Positions 1 to 8,634 of a stretch of 64,000 bases of DNA are shown piece after piece (the stretch's first letter is position 1; each line of letters starts with the position of its first letter). Source of the DNA: Sphingobacteriales bacterium 44-15 (GTDB lineage Bacteria > Bacteroidota > Bacteroidia > Chitinophagales > Chitinophagaceae); assembly GCA_001899685.1 (NCBI GenBank), contig MKWG01000026.1:17573-81572 (forward strand), in the 5' to 3' direction. The notes under the pieces were generated by a model. The model was not told the origin of the DNA and searched no databases. It saw nothing but the letters and a program-made list of their open reading frames with translations. Position numbers and translations under genes: made by a program.

Positions 1-638
1 CAAAAACCGATCTTTCCCGCCTCAACCGCAGAATTTACGTGCAAGGCAAGCGCATAATCGGGCTCCGGAAATCTTGTAAATAACCCGTCTTCAATCATGT
101 GTAATGCACCTAATCCAGTCTCTTCAGCAGGTTGTGCTATAAAGACCACAGTACCACTCCAGTTGCTTTTTAGCTGTGATATGATCCTGGCTACACCTGT
201 CCATACCGCCATATGCATGTCGTGGCCGCAGGCATGCATAACCGGAACGGGATTACCTTTTTCATCTTTCGCCTGTATCCTGCTGGCATAAGGAACATTG
301 GTTTTTTCTGCTGTGGGCAGAGCATCCATATCTGTACGAACCAGTACTACCTTTCCCGGGCCGTTATGCAGAACACCTACAACACCGTAGCCTCCAACGC
401 CGGTTGTTACCTCAAAGCCTGCATGCTCCAATTCCTTTGCCATGCGGGCAGCAGTCTCTTTTTCCTGCAACGATAATTCCGGGTTAGCATGCAGATACCG
501 GTACAGGTCAACCAGTCCGGCATATTCTTTATTTAACAGGGCGGTTATCCCCGAATGATTTCCCGACTGCGAAAAAACCGTCAGACAGCTCATAAGCAAA
601 CCTGCTACAAGGCTGCTCTGCTTATGGTATTTAATCAT
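1..638 (-). CDS. M20D-family amidohydrolase/metallopeptidase, C-terminal part beyond the window
   Basis: The reverse strand is open from an ATG at 638 to the window edge, giving 212 residues. Residues 1-24 look like a signal peptide ending after VFSQ, so the enzyme is probably periplasmic. RTDMDALP (101-108), HACGHDMHM (135-143) and QPAEE (169-173) match the di-metal ligands and catalytic Glu of M20D amidohydrolases, which hydrolyse N-acyl amino acids or indole-3-acetyl/hippurate-type amides. The start was chosen because the secretion signal begins there. The lid domain and the C-terminal metal ligand lie outside. The substrate cannot be told from this part. Confidence 0.9.
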   Translation of the reverse strand, partial: MIKYHKQSSLVAGLLMSCLTVFSQSGNHSGITALLNKEYAGLVDLYRYLHANPELSLQEKETAARMAKELEHAGFEVTTGVGGYGVVGVLHNGPGKVVLVRTDMDALPTAEKTNVPYASRIQAKDEKGNPVPVMHACGHDMHMAVWTGVARIISQLKSNWSGTVVFIAQPAEETGLGALHMIEDGLFTRFPEPDYALALHVNSAVEAGKIGF

Positions 639-697
639 TATTGTCCGACTAAAAACATTTAAAATCAATGAAGCCCTTTGCTGTAGCGGGTTTTGCT

Positions 698-728
698 CCC
701 TCTCCGCAAGGAGAGGGCTGGGGTGAGG
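698..728. repeat. Intergenic hairpin repeat (CCCTCTCC...GGAGAGGG + GGGGTGAGG)
   Basis: A short inverted repeat CCCTCTCC-GCAA-GGAGAGGG is followed by CTGGGGTGAGG. A diverged copy with the same layout lies at 11548-11588. It sits between the stop of the DUF1080 gene and the start of the M20 gene, in a gap of about 180 bases that otherwise holds nothing recognisable. Confidence 0.6.
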
Positions 729-822
729 CGATCGGCTGAATTTCCAACGATTAATAATATTTGTCAGCCAATAATGATATTTAATGTACGGTTTCATATA
801 TTCCTGTTACCATGTATAATTT

Positions 823-2040
823 TTATAGCTCGCATATATAAATATTGGCAAACTGAAAAAGATTGTTATCTGCATGGTCATCCTGTAGCGCGATAGCGCC
901 TTCTGCCGGAATACCCGGCAGTTGCGCATTGCTTATCACCGTTTCATTGTTGAGCACAACAGTTATACGATCGCCTTTTAATGTGATCACAAAACGGTTC
1001 CATTCTCCCGGCGGTCTGTCTGCTTTTTTTACCGGAGTTACTCCCGCCCTTATTTCGGGAGGAAGATCTTTATCTACCCTGTATCCATAAATTTCTCCTG
1101 AGCCGATATAACGATAGCCGATGTTCACCTGGCTTTTAGAATTCCCCCTGAGATAGATGCCCGTATCCCCTGCATAGGGAACTTCCACCTGCTGCACGCT
1201 GCCATCTGCATTGAGCGCGTTTTCCCCATTAGGCAATACAACAGGCGACAATGCCGGCTCAGGCTTCCTCGTTAAACGCACATCGGCTACCAGTATAAAA
1301 TCCCGGAACGACTTTTTACTCCACAGGCATTTGTCTTTCTCGCTGCTCCTGCCATCATAGTTGATCACCCGGCTCTGCGCAGTCCAGTGTCCTTCGTGCC
1401 CTGGTTCCATTTTCCAATGCCGCAGGTCTGTGTTGTTGTAAAGCGACTGAAAATGAAAGCTGCCAGGATCGCCTTCCGTTCTTTTGGTTTTTGTGGAAAT
1501 GTCGCGGAGAGATATAGCTCTCACAAAAAAAGAAGTACTGTTTGATACAAAACTAAAATGCCTGTGAGCTGATGCCTCAGGAACCGTAAAACTGGTATAT
1601 TTATCACCATTCACCCATACCGTAGTCAAGCCCTGGTCGCATAATATTTTGTAACGATCCCAATGACGATCGCCGGCATTTTCCTTACCTGTTTTGAAGA
1701 TGATCTTTTCCCCGGCGGGAAACGGGGAGCCCACCGATGGGAGCATATCGGTATGCAAAACCAGGAAGGCATTGGTATCTGCATGCTGCGGTAGATAATC
1801 AAACTCCAGCATAAATGCTTCATACGCATTTTCCGAGCTCAGGTATGCCGGCACTTTCCCGGCGCATGCAATATGCCCGTCCTTCACCAGCCAGTTACCG
1901 GGCGCCTGGTTGACATTGATCCATCCTGTTAAATCAACCCCGTTAAATAATGATACGCTCTTTCCTGGTTGCACATGCCTCCCGGAATGACAGGATATTG
2001 TCAATAATACAATAAGCAACGCCGTGATCCTGGCTGTCAT
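823..2040 (-). CDS. Secreted lipoprotein with two DUF1080 (3-keto-disaccharide hydrolase) domains
   Basis: The 405-residue protein starts with a lipoprotein signal (MTARITALLIVLLTISC, lipobox LTISC at 14-18), so it is probably anchored in a membrane. Two DUF1080 jelly-roll modules follow. The first begins near residue 29 (SLFNGVDLTGW), the second near residue 200 (LYNNTDLRHW); the second has the longer loop with GDTGIYLRG. DUF1080 proteins include hydrolases/lyases of 3-keto-glycosides. It starts 2 bases after the stop of the Gfo/Idh/MocA gene, so the two are cotranscribed. That pairing fits a pathway in which the oxidoreductase makes a 3-keto sugar and DUF1080 cleaves it, but the substrate is inferred, not seen. 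Confidence 0.85.
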   Translation of the reverse strand: MTARITALLIVLLTISCHSGRHVQPGKSVSLFNGVDLTGWINVNQAPGNWLVKDGHIACAGKVPAYLSSENAYEAFMLEFDYLPQHADTNAFLVLHTDMLPSVGSPFPAGEKIIFKTGKENAGDRHWDRYKILCDQGLTTVWVNGDKYTSFTVPEASAHRHFSFVSNSTSFFVRAISLRDISTKTKRTEGDPGSFHFQSLYNNTDLRHWKMEPGHEGHWTAQSRVINYDGRSSEKDKCLWSKKSFRDFILVADVRLTRKPEPALSPVVLPNGENALNADGSVQQVEVPYAGDTGIYLRGNSKSQVNIGYRYIGSGEIYGYRVDKDLPPEIRAGVTPVKKADRPPGEWNRFVITLKGDRITVVLNNETVISNAQLPGIPAEGAIALQDDHADNNLFQFANIYICEL

Positions 2041-2042
2041 CT

Positions 2043-3368
2043 TTATAAAACTTTTGATTGGCCCGGAAATGAGATTGGGTAGTTCCCGTTTTTATCAGGC
2101 TTTACCGGAGGCTCGCTATCCCAGTCTAACTGCATTGGAGCAAGCACCAATGCCGAATTCAACGCATCATCCCATTCCACCATTTTCCCCGAATGAACGG
2201 CCATGCGTCCCATAATGGTTGTCATAGTGCTCATAGCGCCCCATTCAGTATCGTTGAGGGACTTATTATTCCTGATCGCATCAAAAAAAACCTCATGCTC
2301 TATCTGGTAAGCGCTTTCGGAATCTTTGTTAGGATTGCGCCATACCCTTTCTCCCTCGCTGTTCCTTATTCCTGCCTGTAAACTCGCTGTTCCGTTGCTT
2401 CCATAGAAATAAGCACCCCCTTTATTCCATGTTCCTTCAATATGCCGGATCTGGCTGTTGAGCTTTGTTCCATCTGCATATTCGTATTCGATAAAAAAGT
2501 GATCGAAAATATCGCCTGTATCCGGGCCGGTTAGCGATGATCTGCCGCCCATTCCCTGCGCTCTTACCGGACAGGCATTTTTTGCCCAGTTCACCACATC
2601 GGTGTTATGTATCTGCAGCCCGGCGGGAGACCCGGCCCAAAGCCAGTTAAAATATCTCCAGTTGCGAAGCTGGTATTCCAGTTCCGTTTGCCCTGCCTGC
2701 CTTTGTACTTTCTTTACCGGCCCGATCAGGTAGTAATCGGTTACAGAAATGATCCGCCCAATGGCGCCTTCCCGGATCTGCTTTACCATTTCCTTATAGC
2801 CCGGATCATACCTGTTTTGCAAACCCACCACCACCTTTAACCCCTTAGCATCCGCCAGTTTACCGGTTTCCAGTATTTTGCGGATGCCCGGTGCATCGCT
2901 TGCCAGGGGCTTTTCCATGAATACATGCCTGCCGGATTTAACGCATGCTTCAAAATGCAGGGGACGAAAAGCAGGTGGAGTGACCAATAAAACCGCATCG
3001 GCTGCTGCTATCGCTTTACTATATCCATTCAATCCTACAAACTTATTCGAAGCCGGTACCTTTACCTTATCCTTTATAGCATCTATCTTTAACAACGTAT
3101 TATAAGTTTCGTCCAGCTTGTCTTTGAATACATCCGCCATAGCAACCAGCACCACATTCTGATTTGTTTTTAATGCATCCACTGCTGCACCCGCTCCCCT
3201 GTTTCCACAACCAATCAATGCGATCCTGATCGGGTCGGCCTGTATTTTCCTGCCCGAAGCCTGCGACTGAAGCGCTGAACCAAGGATGATCCCTCCAGCC
3301 AATACTGAAGAATCTTTCAGGAAATCCCTGCGGCTATTACTTTTTAAACTTTTGTCGTTTAAGATCAT
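2043..3368 (-). CDS. Tat-exported Gfo/Idh/MocA-family oxidoreductase
   Basis: This is a 441-residue NAD(P)-dependent oxidoreductase. The Tat signal SRRDFLKDSSVLAGG is at about 12-26; the Rossmann motif ALIGCGNRGAG and the family signature FMEKPLA follow. A longer reading from 3479 would overlap the upstream gene by about 100 bases and put an unlikely stretch before the Tat motif, so the ATG at 3368 is preferred; it lies 10 bases after the upstream stop. The family oxidises or reduces sugars and their derivatives. With a DUF1080 gene directly downstream, a role in 3-keto-sugar metabolism in the periplasm is likely. Confidence 0.9.
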   Translation of the reverse strand: MILNDKSLKSNSRRDFLKDSSVLAGGIILGSALQSQASGRKIQADPIRIALIGCGNRGAGAAVDALKTNQNVVLVAMADVFKDKLDETYNTLLKIDAIKDKVKVPASNKFVGLNGYSKAIAAADAVLLVTPPAFRPLHFEACVKSGRHVFMEKPLASDAPGIRKILETGKLADAKGLKVVVGLQNRYDPGYKEMVKQIREGAIGRIISVTDYYLIGPVKKVQRQAGQTELEYQLRNWRYFNWLWAGSPAGLQIHNTDVVNWAKNACPVRAQGMGGRSSLTGPDTGDIFDHFFIEYEYADGTKLNSQIRHIEGTWNKGGAYFYGSNGTASLQAGIRNSEGERVWRNPNKDSESAYQIEHEVFFDAIRNNKSLNDTEWGAMSTMTTIMGRMAVHSGKMVEWDDALNSALVLAPMQLDWDSEPPVKPDKNGNYPISFPGQSKVL

Positions 3369-3378
3369 ACTACATTGT

Positions 3379-4020
3379 TTATTCAAAATGAAAAGAACCG
3401 AAATTATTGTACTCATGAAAATTGCCGCTATTTGTAAAGAGCGCCCATAAAGTCTCCTCCTGTTCATGATCGTAATCAATCCTGTACAGGTTACCCTTCC
3501 ATTTTGAGCCGGGAACCGGAGGTTTATCCAATACCGGCTTCATTAATGTGTAAGGAATAAAAAACTCTGCTGTCCAGCCTTTTACCGAAGCCCCCGGTAA
3601 CCGCTCCCCGCCTTGTGCCGTTACCGCATGCTTTGTCTTCCGGTCATCGGGATATTGGAACGGGATCCACCTGTTAAGGCTGCCGCCCGAATTAAAAACA
3701 ATCAATGGCAGTTCATAATTCAATGGTGATATTTCGTATTCAAAGTAATTGGTTTGCGAGATGTCCGGCTGCAGAAAAACTTCTACCACATCTTCTTCCC
3801 ATAGCGGCATGAGATCCTGCTGCATCGCTGCCGTTAATATATCATCCTCACACCTGAACAAACAATAAATGCCTGTTGCAGAATACAACAGCTTTGCCTT
3901 CGTTTCATTCCTTTTTCCGTTGCCCATTAAAAAAGGAATATCCATCCATGCGGTCTTATTCCACTGCAGTGCATCTCCTTTGCCGGTAATATTAAAATCA
4001 TGTGTTTGCTTTACTATCAT
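3379..4020 (-). CDS. CBM9-like carbohydrate-binding protein
   Basis: The 213-residue protein resembles stand-alone CBM9-like sugar-binding domains of Bacteroidota: an early W-x-x-ipF segment, a conserved LFRCEDDIL strand, WEEDVVEVFLQPD near the middle, YFEYEISPLN after it, and W-x-AEFFIPY near the C-terminus. No signal peptide is visible, although its presumed partners are exported. It is the first gene of a three-gene operon transcribed leftward, divergent from the DeoR-type regulator at 4276. Binding of a mono- or disaccharide is inferred from the family. Confidence 0.75.
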   Translation of the reverse strand: MIVKQTHDFNITGKGDALQWNKTAWMDIPFLMGNGKRNETKAKLLYSATGIYCLFRCEDDILTAAMQQDLMPLWEEDVVEVFLQPDISQTNYFEYEISPLNYELPLIVFNSGGSLNRWIPFQYPDDRKTKHAVTAQGGERLPGASVKGWTAEFFIPYTLMKPVLDKPPVPGSKWKGNLYRIDYDHEQEETLWALFTNSGNFHEYNNFGSFHFE

Positions 4021-4275
4021 TATAGATCTTTACAGCTTTACTGAACGAAAAATGAAACCGGAGCTCTTTGCCATAAAACATCATATATCCTGATTATTCT
4101 TCGTTTAACATTACCTCTTATTAATTTCATTTCATTTCGATAAACGTTTCAAATATATCAATTTACTTTATATTTTTATTATTTTTTTTCACAACCTTTC
4201 AAAACCTTCATGCAAAAAATTCTATCCTTATGCAAAGACAAACGCTTATTTTGCATTTATTAAGAATATAAGCAT

Positions 4276-5055
4276 ATGCGCAAATCAGGAGACAAAACCA
4301 CCTTACAACGCAGGGTAATTATACTTGAAGAACTGGAAAAAAAAGGACAGGTAGACGTGAACTCGTTAAGCAAAGCATTAAAGGTAAGTGAGGTTACCAT
4401 ACGCAATGATCTTAGAAGACTTGAGCAAAAAAATGCTTTGATCCGGGCACGGGGCGGAGCGATCAAGATAGACAGGGTAGGGATAGATTTTACGATATCC
4501 GACAAAAACAAGCAAAACTTCGCTCAAAAGAAACGTATCGGTAAAGCTGCAGCGGGTTTAATCGAGCCGGGTGATACCATCATTCTTGACTCCGGAACCA
4601 CCACTATGGAAATAGCAAAGAATCTAGGAACCACGGGAGAGCTAACTGTGATTACCAATGCAATGAATATCGCAAATCAACTGGCTGAACATCCTGAGGT
4701 GAACGTAATTATTCCAGGGGGCTCTTTGCGTAAAAATTCTCTTTCGCTTATTGGACCAACGGCTGAAGAAAGCTTTAAGAACTACTTTTGCGATAAACTG
4801 TTCCTTGCCGTTGACGGGTTCAGCGTTACGCATGGATTATCAACTCCCAATGTGGAAGAAGCGCACCTGAACAGGGTAATGATATCTATTTCAAAACAGG
4901 TAATAGTAGTTGCTGACTCCACCAAATTTCACAAAAGGAGCTTTGCATTTATTGCAGATACCGATGATATCGATGTTTTGGTTACGGATGAGGGGATCCC
5001 GGAGGAAGATCAAAAGAAATTAGAAACTGCCGGCATTAAAGTTGTTATTGCATAG
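4276..5055 (+). CDS. DeoR/GlpR-family transcriptional regulator
   Basis: The 259-residue protein has an N-terminal winged helix-turn-helix (VDVNSLSKALKVSEVTIRND, about 26-45) with the DeoR signature LRRLEQKNALIRARGGA. The C-terminal sugar-phosphate sensing domain follows, with LDSGTTT at 104-110 and VDGFS near the end. These proteins usually repress sugar operons and are released by a phosphorylated sugar. The gene is divergent from the CBM9-Gfo/Idh-DUF1080 operon across 255 AT-rich bases, so it is the obvious candidate regulator of that operon. No clear palindromic operator could be fixed by eye in the gap. Confidence 0.9.
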   Translation: MRKSGDKTTLQRRVIILEELEKKGQVDVNSLSKALKVSEVTIRNDLRRLEQKNALIRARGGAIKIDRVGIDFTISDKNKQNFAQKKRIGKAAAGLIEPGDTIILDSGTTTMEIAKNLGTTGELTVITNAMNIANQLAEHPEVNVIIPGGSLRKNSLSLIGPTAEESFKNYFCDKLFLAVDGFSVTHGLSTPNVEEAHLNRVMISISKQVIVVADSTKFHKRSFAFIADTDDIDVLVTDEGIPEEDQKKLETAGIKVVIA

Positions 5056-5246
5056 TCACTCCCTCCTCCCCTATCAATATAACATGCCTGCCGGTGGTAT
5101 GATCTGCAGGTTGACGGTATTTTTATCAAAATACCTTAGTGAGCAAAATGTTTTCACACCTATCCCAAAGATTATTCCTCTTCCCTTCCCAAAGCATAGT
5201 TCTCTTAATATTTTTTGCCATTCCCGCCAAATACTCGTGCCATAAT

Positions 5247-5268
5247 GGCGAAAAACTGAAATGCGCCC
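5247..5268. repeat. Solitary arm of the GCGCATTTCA(n)TTTTCGC inverted-repeat family
   Basis: GGCGAAAAACTGAAATGCGCCC matches the right arms of the MITE-like elements at 11518-11620 and 54668-54771. No left arm was found nearby. It is the only recognisable item in the gap between the DeoR regulator and the KTSC gene (5056-5324). Confidence 0.5.
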
Positions 5269-5324
5269 CCGGTCAGGCGAGCCAGGCGCCTGAATATTGT
5301 TCAGCTTAAAGAAAAGAACAGGAC

Positions 5325-5522
5325 ATGCCTTCATCAGTTATACGCTCCATCAGATATAATGAAGCAAAGCAGCTTCTGACCGTTGAATTTGTATCCGGTG
5401 CAGTATACCATTACCAACAGGTGCCGCCATCCATCTATAAAGCTTTCAAAGATTCAGAAAGCAAAGGAATTTATTTCAATGATCATGTCAAGGATAAGTT
5501 TCATTTTGAGCGGGTAAATTAA
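5325..5522 (+). CDS. KTSC-domain protein
   Basis: The 65-residue protein matches the small KTSC domain over its whole length: it begins with the strand SSVIRSIRYN, continues with LTVEFVSGAVYHYQQVP and ends with FNDHVKDKFHFERV. The domain is named for its similarity to the C-terminus of some lysyl-tRNA synthetases, and its function is not known. It stands alone about 100 bases upstream of the LigD-like gene. A short ORF on the other strand (5074-5334) overlaps its start and is considered spurious. Confidence 0.8.
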   Translation: MPSSVIRSIRYNEAKQLLTVEFVSGAVYHYQQVPPSIYKAFKDSESKGIYFNDHVKDKFHFERVN

Positions 5523-5623
5523 ACCACAGCCTTGTTTAATCGCCGGGTCAGGTTTAAAAAGGCATGGTTTTTTATTATTAGCCGGCAGAACCTTTCATAT
5601 AATTATTACAAAAATTAAATTAT

Positions 5624-7723
5624 ATGAGCCCGGCAAAATATAACAGGTATGCCAATACCACAGATATTACTGTAAAGGACAAATCTGTTATCTCGAAAAA
5701 GACAATTGAACAAATGAGTAATTCAGATATTAACGCACTGATCAGCATGGGGAAAGAAAAACGCTTCTTTGACCATATCCCTGCACCCATGTTAGCCACA
5801 TTGGTAGACAAGCCCTTTGATGCCGAAGGATGGCTTTATGAGATCAAGTGGGATGGCTACCGTACCCTTGCCTTCATGAACAACGGCAATGTTGAATTAA
5901 AGTCGCGCAATAATAAATCCTTCAGCGAAAAGTTTTATCCTGTTCACGATGCACTCAGAGAAAAAAAGTTGAATGCAGTTATTGACGGGGAGATCGTAGT
6001 AGTGGATGATAATGGTCATGCTAACTTTGGCGCACTGCAGAACTGGAGAAGCGAAGCCGACGGAACGCTGCTGTATTATGTCTTTGATATCCTCTGGTGC
6101 AATGGCTATGATGTGACCCGGCTTCCGCTTACAAAACGACAGCAGATCCTGAGAGGTATTTTGAAAGAAGATGACATTATCAAAGTCAGCCAGGCTTTTA
6201 AAACTTCCGGAATAGAATTTCTAAAAGCCGCCCGGAGCATGGGTCTGGAAGGGATTATGGCCAAACGGGAAGACAGTACTTATCAAACAGGCATCCGCAC
6301 AAAAGACTGGTTAAAAATAAAAGCTAATAAAAGGCAGGAAGTCATTATCGGCGGGTTTACCAGAAACGCGGATACTAACAAGCCATTCAGTTCACTCCTG
6401 GTAGGTGTTTTTAATAAAGGCAAGCTGGTGTATACCGGTAAGATCGGTACGGGATTTAACATTCAAATGCAAAAAGAGATGATGCAGCAGTTCAGGCCTT
6501 TAATAACCGGCAAACCTCCCTTTGCAGAAGAACCAGACGTCAACAAGCCGGGCAGGTTCCGGCCGGATCCTCCAAAAGCTACTGCCACATGGCTGAAACC
6601 CAGGCTCATTTGCGAGGTAAGCTATGCCGAGATCACTACAGACGGGGTAATGCGCCATCCTTCTTTCGAAGGAATGCGCGGGGATAAAGCACCAAAAGCG
6701 GTCAGGCTGGAAAAGGAAACACATGTTGAGGATATCCCTGAAGTAGCGAACGCCGCAAACATAAATATCGTCGCCCCTGTAAAAAGTGGCCGCAAAACAT
6801 TGCTTAACCCGTCGGAAGAAACCCAGGTAAAAAAGATCAACGGGCATGAATTAAAATTTACCAACCTGAGTAAAGTTTTCTGGCCTGACATTAAAGGAAC
6901 CAAGCGCGACCTGCTCAATTACTATTACCAGGTAGGTCCTGTTATACTTCCCTATTTAAAGGACAGACCTATGTCTTTGAACCGATATCCTAATGGTATT
7001 AACGGAAAGAGCTTTTATCAAAAAGACTTTACAGGAAAAATCCCTGACTGGATCAATACTTATCTATATCACAGTGAAGCTGACGACAGGGACAGGAATT
7101 ACATAGTATGCAAAAAGGAAGAAGACCTGCTGTATATGGCCAACCTGGGCAGCATTGAAATGAACCCATGGAGCAGTAAAGAACAAACGCCTGACAATCC
7201 TGACTGGTGTGTTATTGATCTGGATCCCGGTAAGAACTCATTTGAGCAGGTAATAGAATGCGCCCGGGTGACCCGGAAGGTACTCGATACACTTGGCGTT
7301 CCTTCTTATTGTAAGACATCAGGCTCAACAGGATTGCATATATATATCCCGTTGGGACGTAAATACACTTACGAAGCTTCAAAAGAATTTGGCAGAATAA
7401 TAGCTACCATAGTCAACCGGGAGCTTCCCGGGTTTACCAGCATTGAACGTTTAACAACAAAAAGGAAAGGTAAGATGTATATAGATTTTTTGCAGAACCG
7501 CCCACAGGCAACACTTGCCGCACCATATTCCGTGCGTCCGAAACCGGGAGCCACTGTGTCTATGCCCTTGCATTGGGACGAAGTAAAGAAAGGACTTAAG
7601 ATGAGTGATTTTACCCTTTATAATGCAGTGAAAAGGATCAGCAAAATCGGAGACATATTTATACCGGTCCTTAAAAAAGGCATAGATCTCAAAAAAGTGA
7701 TGAAAGCGCTTGACAGATGGTAG
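5624..7723 (+). CDS. ligD: LigD-type ATP-dependent DNA ligase with primase-polymerase domain, lacking the phosphoesterase domain
   Basis: The 699-residue protein has a ligase domain first and a primase-polymerase domain last. The adenylated lysine is K75 in EIKWDGYR (73-80); LKSRN and EGIMAKR are further ligase motifs. The polymerase part starts near residue 405 with ELKFTNLSKVFWP and contains the metal-binding DLDPG, SGSTGLHIYIP and IDFLQN. LigD with Ku carries out bacterial non-homologous end joining. The N-terminal 3'-phosphoesterase domain found in many LigD proteins is replaced by about 45 residues of unclear nature. No Ku gene lies in the window. The next gene is a small basic protein. 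Confidence 0.9.
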   Translation: MSPAKYNRYANTTDITVKDKSVISKKTIEQMSNSDINALISMGKEKRFFDHIPAPMLATLVDKPFDAEGWLYEIKWDGYRTLAFMNNGNVELKSRNNKSFSEKFYPVHDALREKKLNAVIDGEIVVVDDNGHANFGALQNWRSEADGTLLYYVFDILWCNGYDVTRLPLTKRQQILRGILKEDDIIKVSQAFKTSGIEFLKAARSMGLEGIMAKREDSTYQTGIRTKDWLKIKANKRQEVIIGGFTRNADTNKPFSSLLVGVFNKGKLVYTGKIGTGFNIQMQKEMMQQFRPLITGKPPFAEEPDVNKPGRFRPDPPKATATWLKPRLICEVSYAEITTDGVMRHPSFEGMRGDKAPKAVRLEKETHVEDIPEVANAANINIVAPVKSGRKTLLNPSEETQVKKINGHELKFTNLSKVFWPDIKGTKRDLLNYYYQVGPVILPYLKDRPMSLNRYPNGINGKSFYQKDFTGKIPDWINTYLYHSEADDRDRNYIVCKKEEDLLYMANLGSIEMNPWSSKEQTPDNPDWCVIDLDPGKNSFEQVIECARVTRKVLDTLGVPSYCKTSGSTGLHIYIPLGRKYTYEASKEFGRIIATIVNRELPGFTSIERLTTKRKGKMYIDFLQNRPQATLAAPYSVRPKPGATVSMPLHWDEVKKGLKMSDFTLYNAVKRISKIGDIFIPVLKKGIDLKKVMKALDRW

Positions 7724-7892
7724 CGAATGAATAGACCATTGTTATGGTTCCGGAGGAGATGAATACAAAAGAGGGTATAACTTATTCAATCCGCTTTTCA
7801 CATTTTATTTCCGGCATCATATTTCCCCGTATATATTAACTGCCCGTGATCTTTGAAATCTTCATTATCGTAATCCAATAAAACAAAAGAAT

Positions 7893-8048
7893 ATGATACG
7901 AAAATTAACATCGGGAAAATACAGGCTCTATTCCTTAAAAACAGATCCTAAAACACACAAACGCAGGAATCTCGGAACATTTGATTCTTTAGAAGCGGCA
8001 AAAAAGCATGAGAAAGAAGTGCAATATTTCAAAAGGCATAAAGGATAG
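7893..8048 (+). CDS. Small basic hypothetical protein (51 aa)
   Basis: An ATG at 7893 opens a 51-residue frame ending with TAG at 8046-8048. The product starts MIRKLTSGKYRLYSLKTD and ends KKHEKEVQYFKRHKG. It is rich in Lys and Arg and has the look of a conserved short family (strand-strand-helix: GKYRLYS, RNLGTFDSLEAAKKHEK). I recall similar small proteins annotated as hypothetical in other bacteria, but know no function. It lies 170 bases after the LigD-like gene on the same strand, so a link to DNA repair is possible but only by position. A near-consensus box GATCTTTG lies just upstream. Confidence 0.7.
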   Translation: MIRKLTSGKYRLYSLKTDPKTHKRRNLGTFDSLEAAKKHEKEVQYFKRHKG

Positions 8049-8152
8049 AAATATTCTCCACAATAGAGAATGTATTTGCATAAAACAGGCAATATATTTC
8101 TCAGTGAGGATTTACAGCCTTTTTGCAAAAAACATTTAAAAACTTATAAATT

Positions 8153-8488
8153 ATGAACCAGCAGCAAACAAGCCAGCTTATTACCCTGCTCAATGATTGT
8201 GCGCGTGTATGTAATCAATGCGCCGTTGCGTGCCTGAACGAAAAAGATCCCGGCATGCTGACAGCATGTATAAAATCAGATCTGGATTGTGCCACCTTAT
8301 GTCATACGGCAGCGGTATTCCTGGAACGCAGCTCCGGAAATACAGATGCTGTATTATCAGTTTGCGGAGTTGTTTGTGATCATTGCGCTGATGAATGCGA
8401 AAAACACAGTCACATGGAACACTGCCGCGTGTGTGCGGAAATATGCAGGCAATGTGCCGAAGCCTGTCAGCAGATGGAACATATTTAG
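8153..8488 (+). CDS. Four-helix bundle copper-binding protein (DUF326, Csp-like)
   Basis: The 111-residue protein has a high number of cysteines at helical spacing, for example CARVCNQCAVAC, CIKSDLDCATLC, CGVVCDHCADEC and CRVCAEICRQCAEAC, with histidines near the end. This is the pattern of DUF326/Csp copper-storage four-helix bundles, which hold Cu(I) ions in the core. No signal peptide or Tat motif is present, so the protein is likely cytosolic. It is flanked by the small basic gene and by convergent glyS; no other copper gene is near. Confidence 0.85.
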   Translation: MNQQQTSQLITLLNDCARVCNQCAVACLNEKDPGMLTACIKSDLDCATLCHTAAVFLERSSGNTDAVLSVCGVVCDHCADECEKHSHMEHCRVCAEICRQCAEACQQMEHI

Positions 8489-8503
8489 TATTAAGTCAGG
8501 CAA

Positions 8504-8549
8504 ATTATGCCTGTATGTTATCGCGAAAAGTGAGAAGATAAGGGGAAAG
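8504..8549 (+). repeat. REP-like interspersed repeat, copy 1
   Basis: Starting 15 bases after the copper-protein stop codon, about 46 bases (ATTATGCCTGTATGTTATCG, then GAAAAGTGAGA and GATAA) match, with few differences, the reverse complement of 19934-19979, which lies just behind glpF. The copy continues into a CGTGAAA/TCTCAC-type tract (8551-8580). Confidence 0.6.
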
Positions 8550-8634
8550 GATGTTTCACGTCTCACATTTCACGTTTGACACAACACTATCACTAAGTTT
8601 ACATAAACAGCCAAATAAACAATAATAGCGGGCG

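Noticed and set aside
3368-3479. N-terminal extension of the Gfo/Idh/MocA protein to 3479
   Set aside because: It overlaps the CBM9-like gene by about 100 bases and would bury the Tat signal, so the internal ATG at 3368 was chosen.
5074-5334. 86-codon minus-strand frame before the KTSC gene
   Set aside because: It covers a repeat arm and overlaps the KTSC start; no domain is visible.
8551-8580. Short CACG repeats considered as a CRISPR array
   Set aside because: The units are 7-10 bases, irregular and without spacers of constant length; no cas gene is present.
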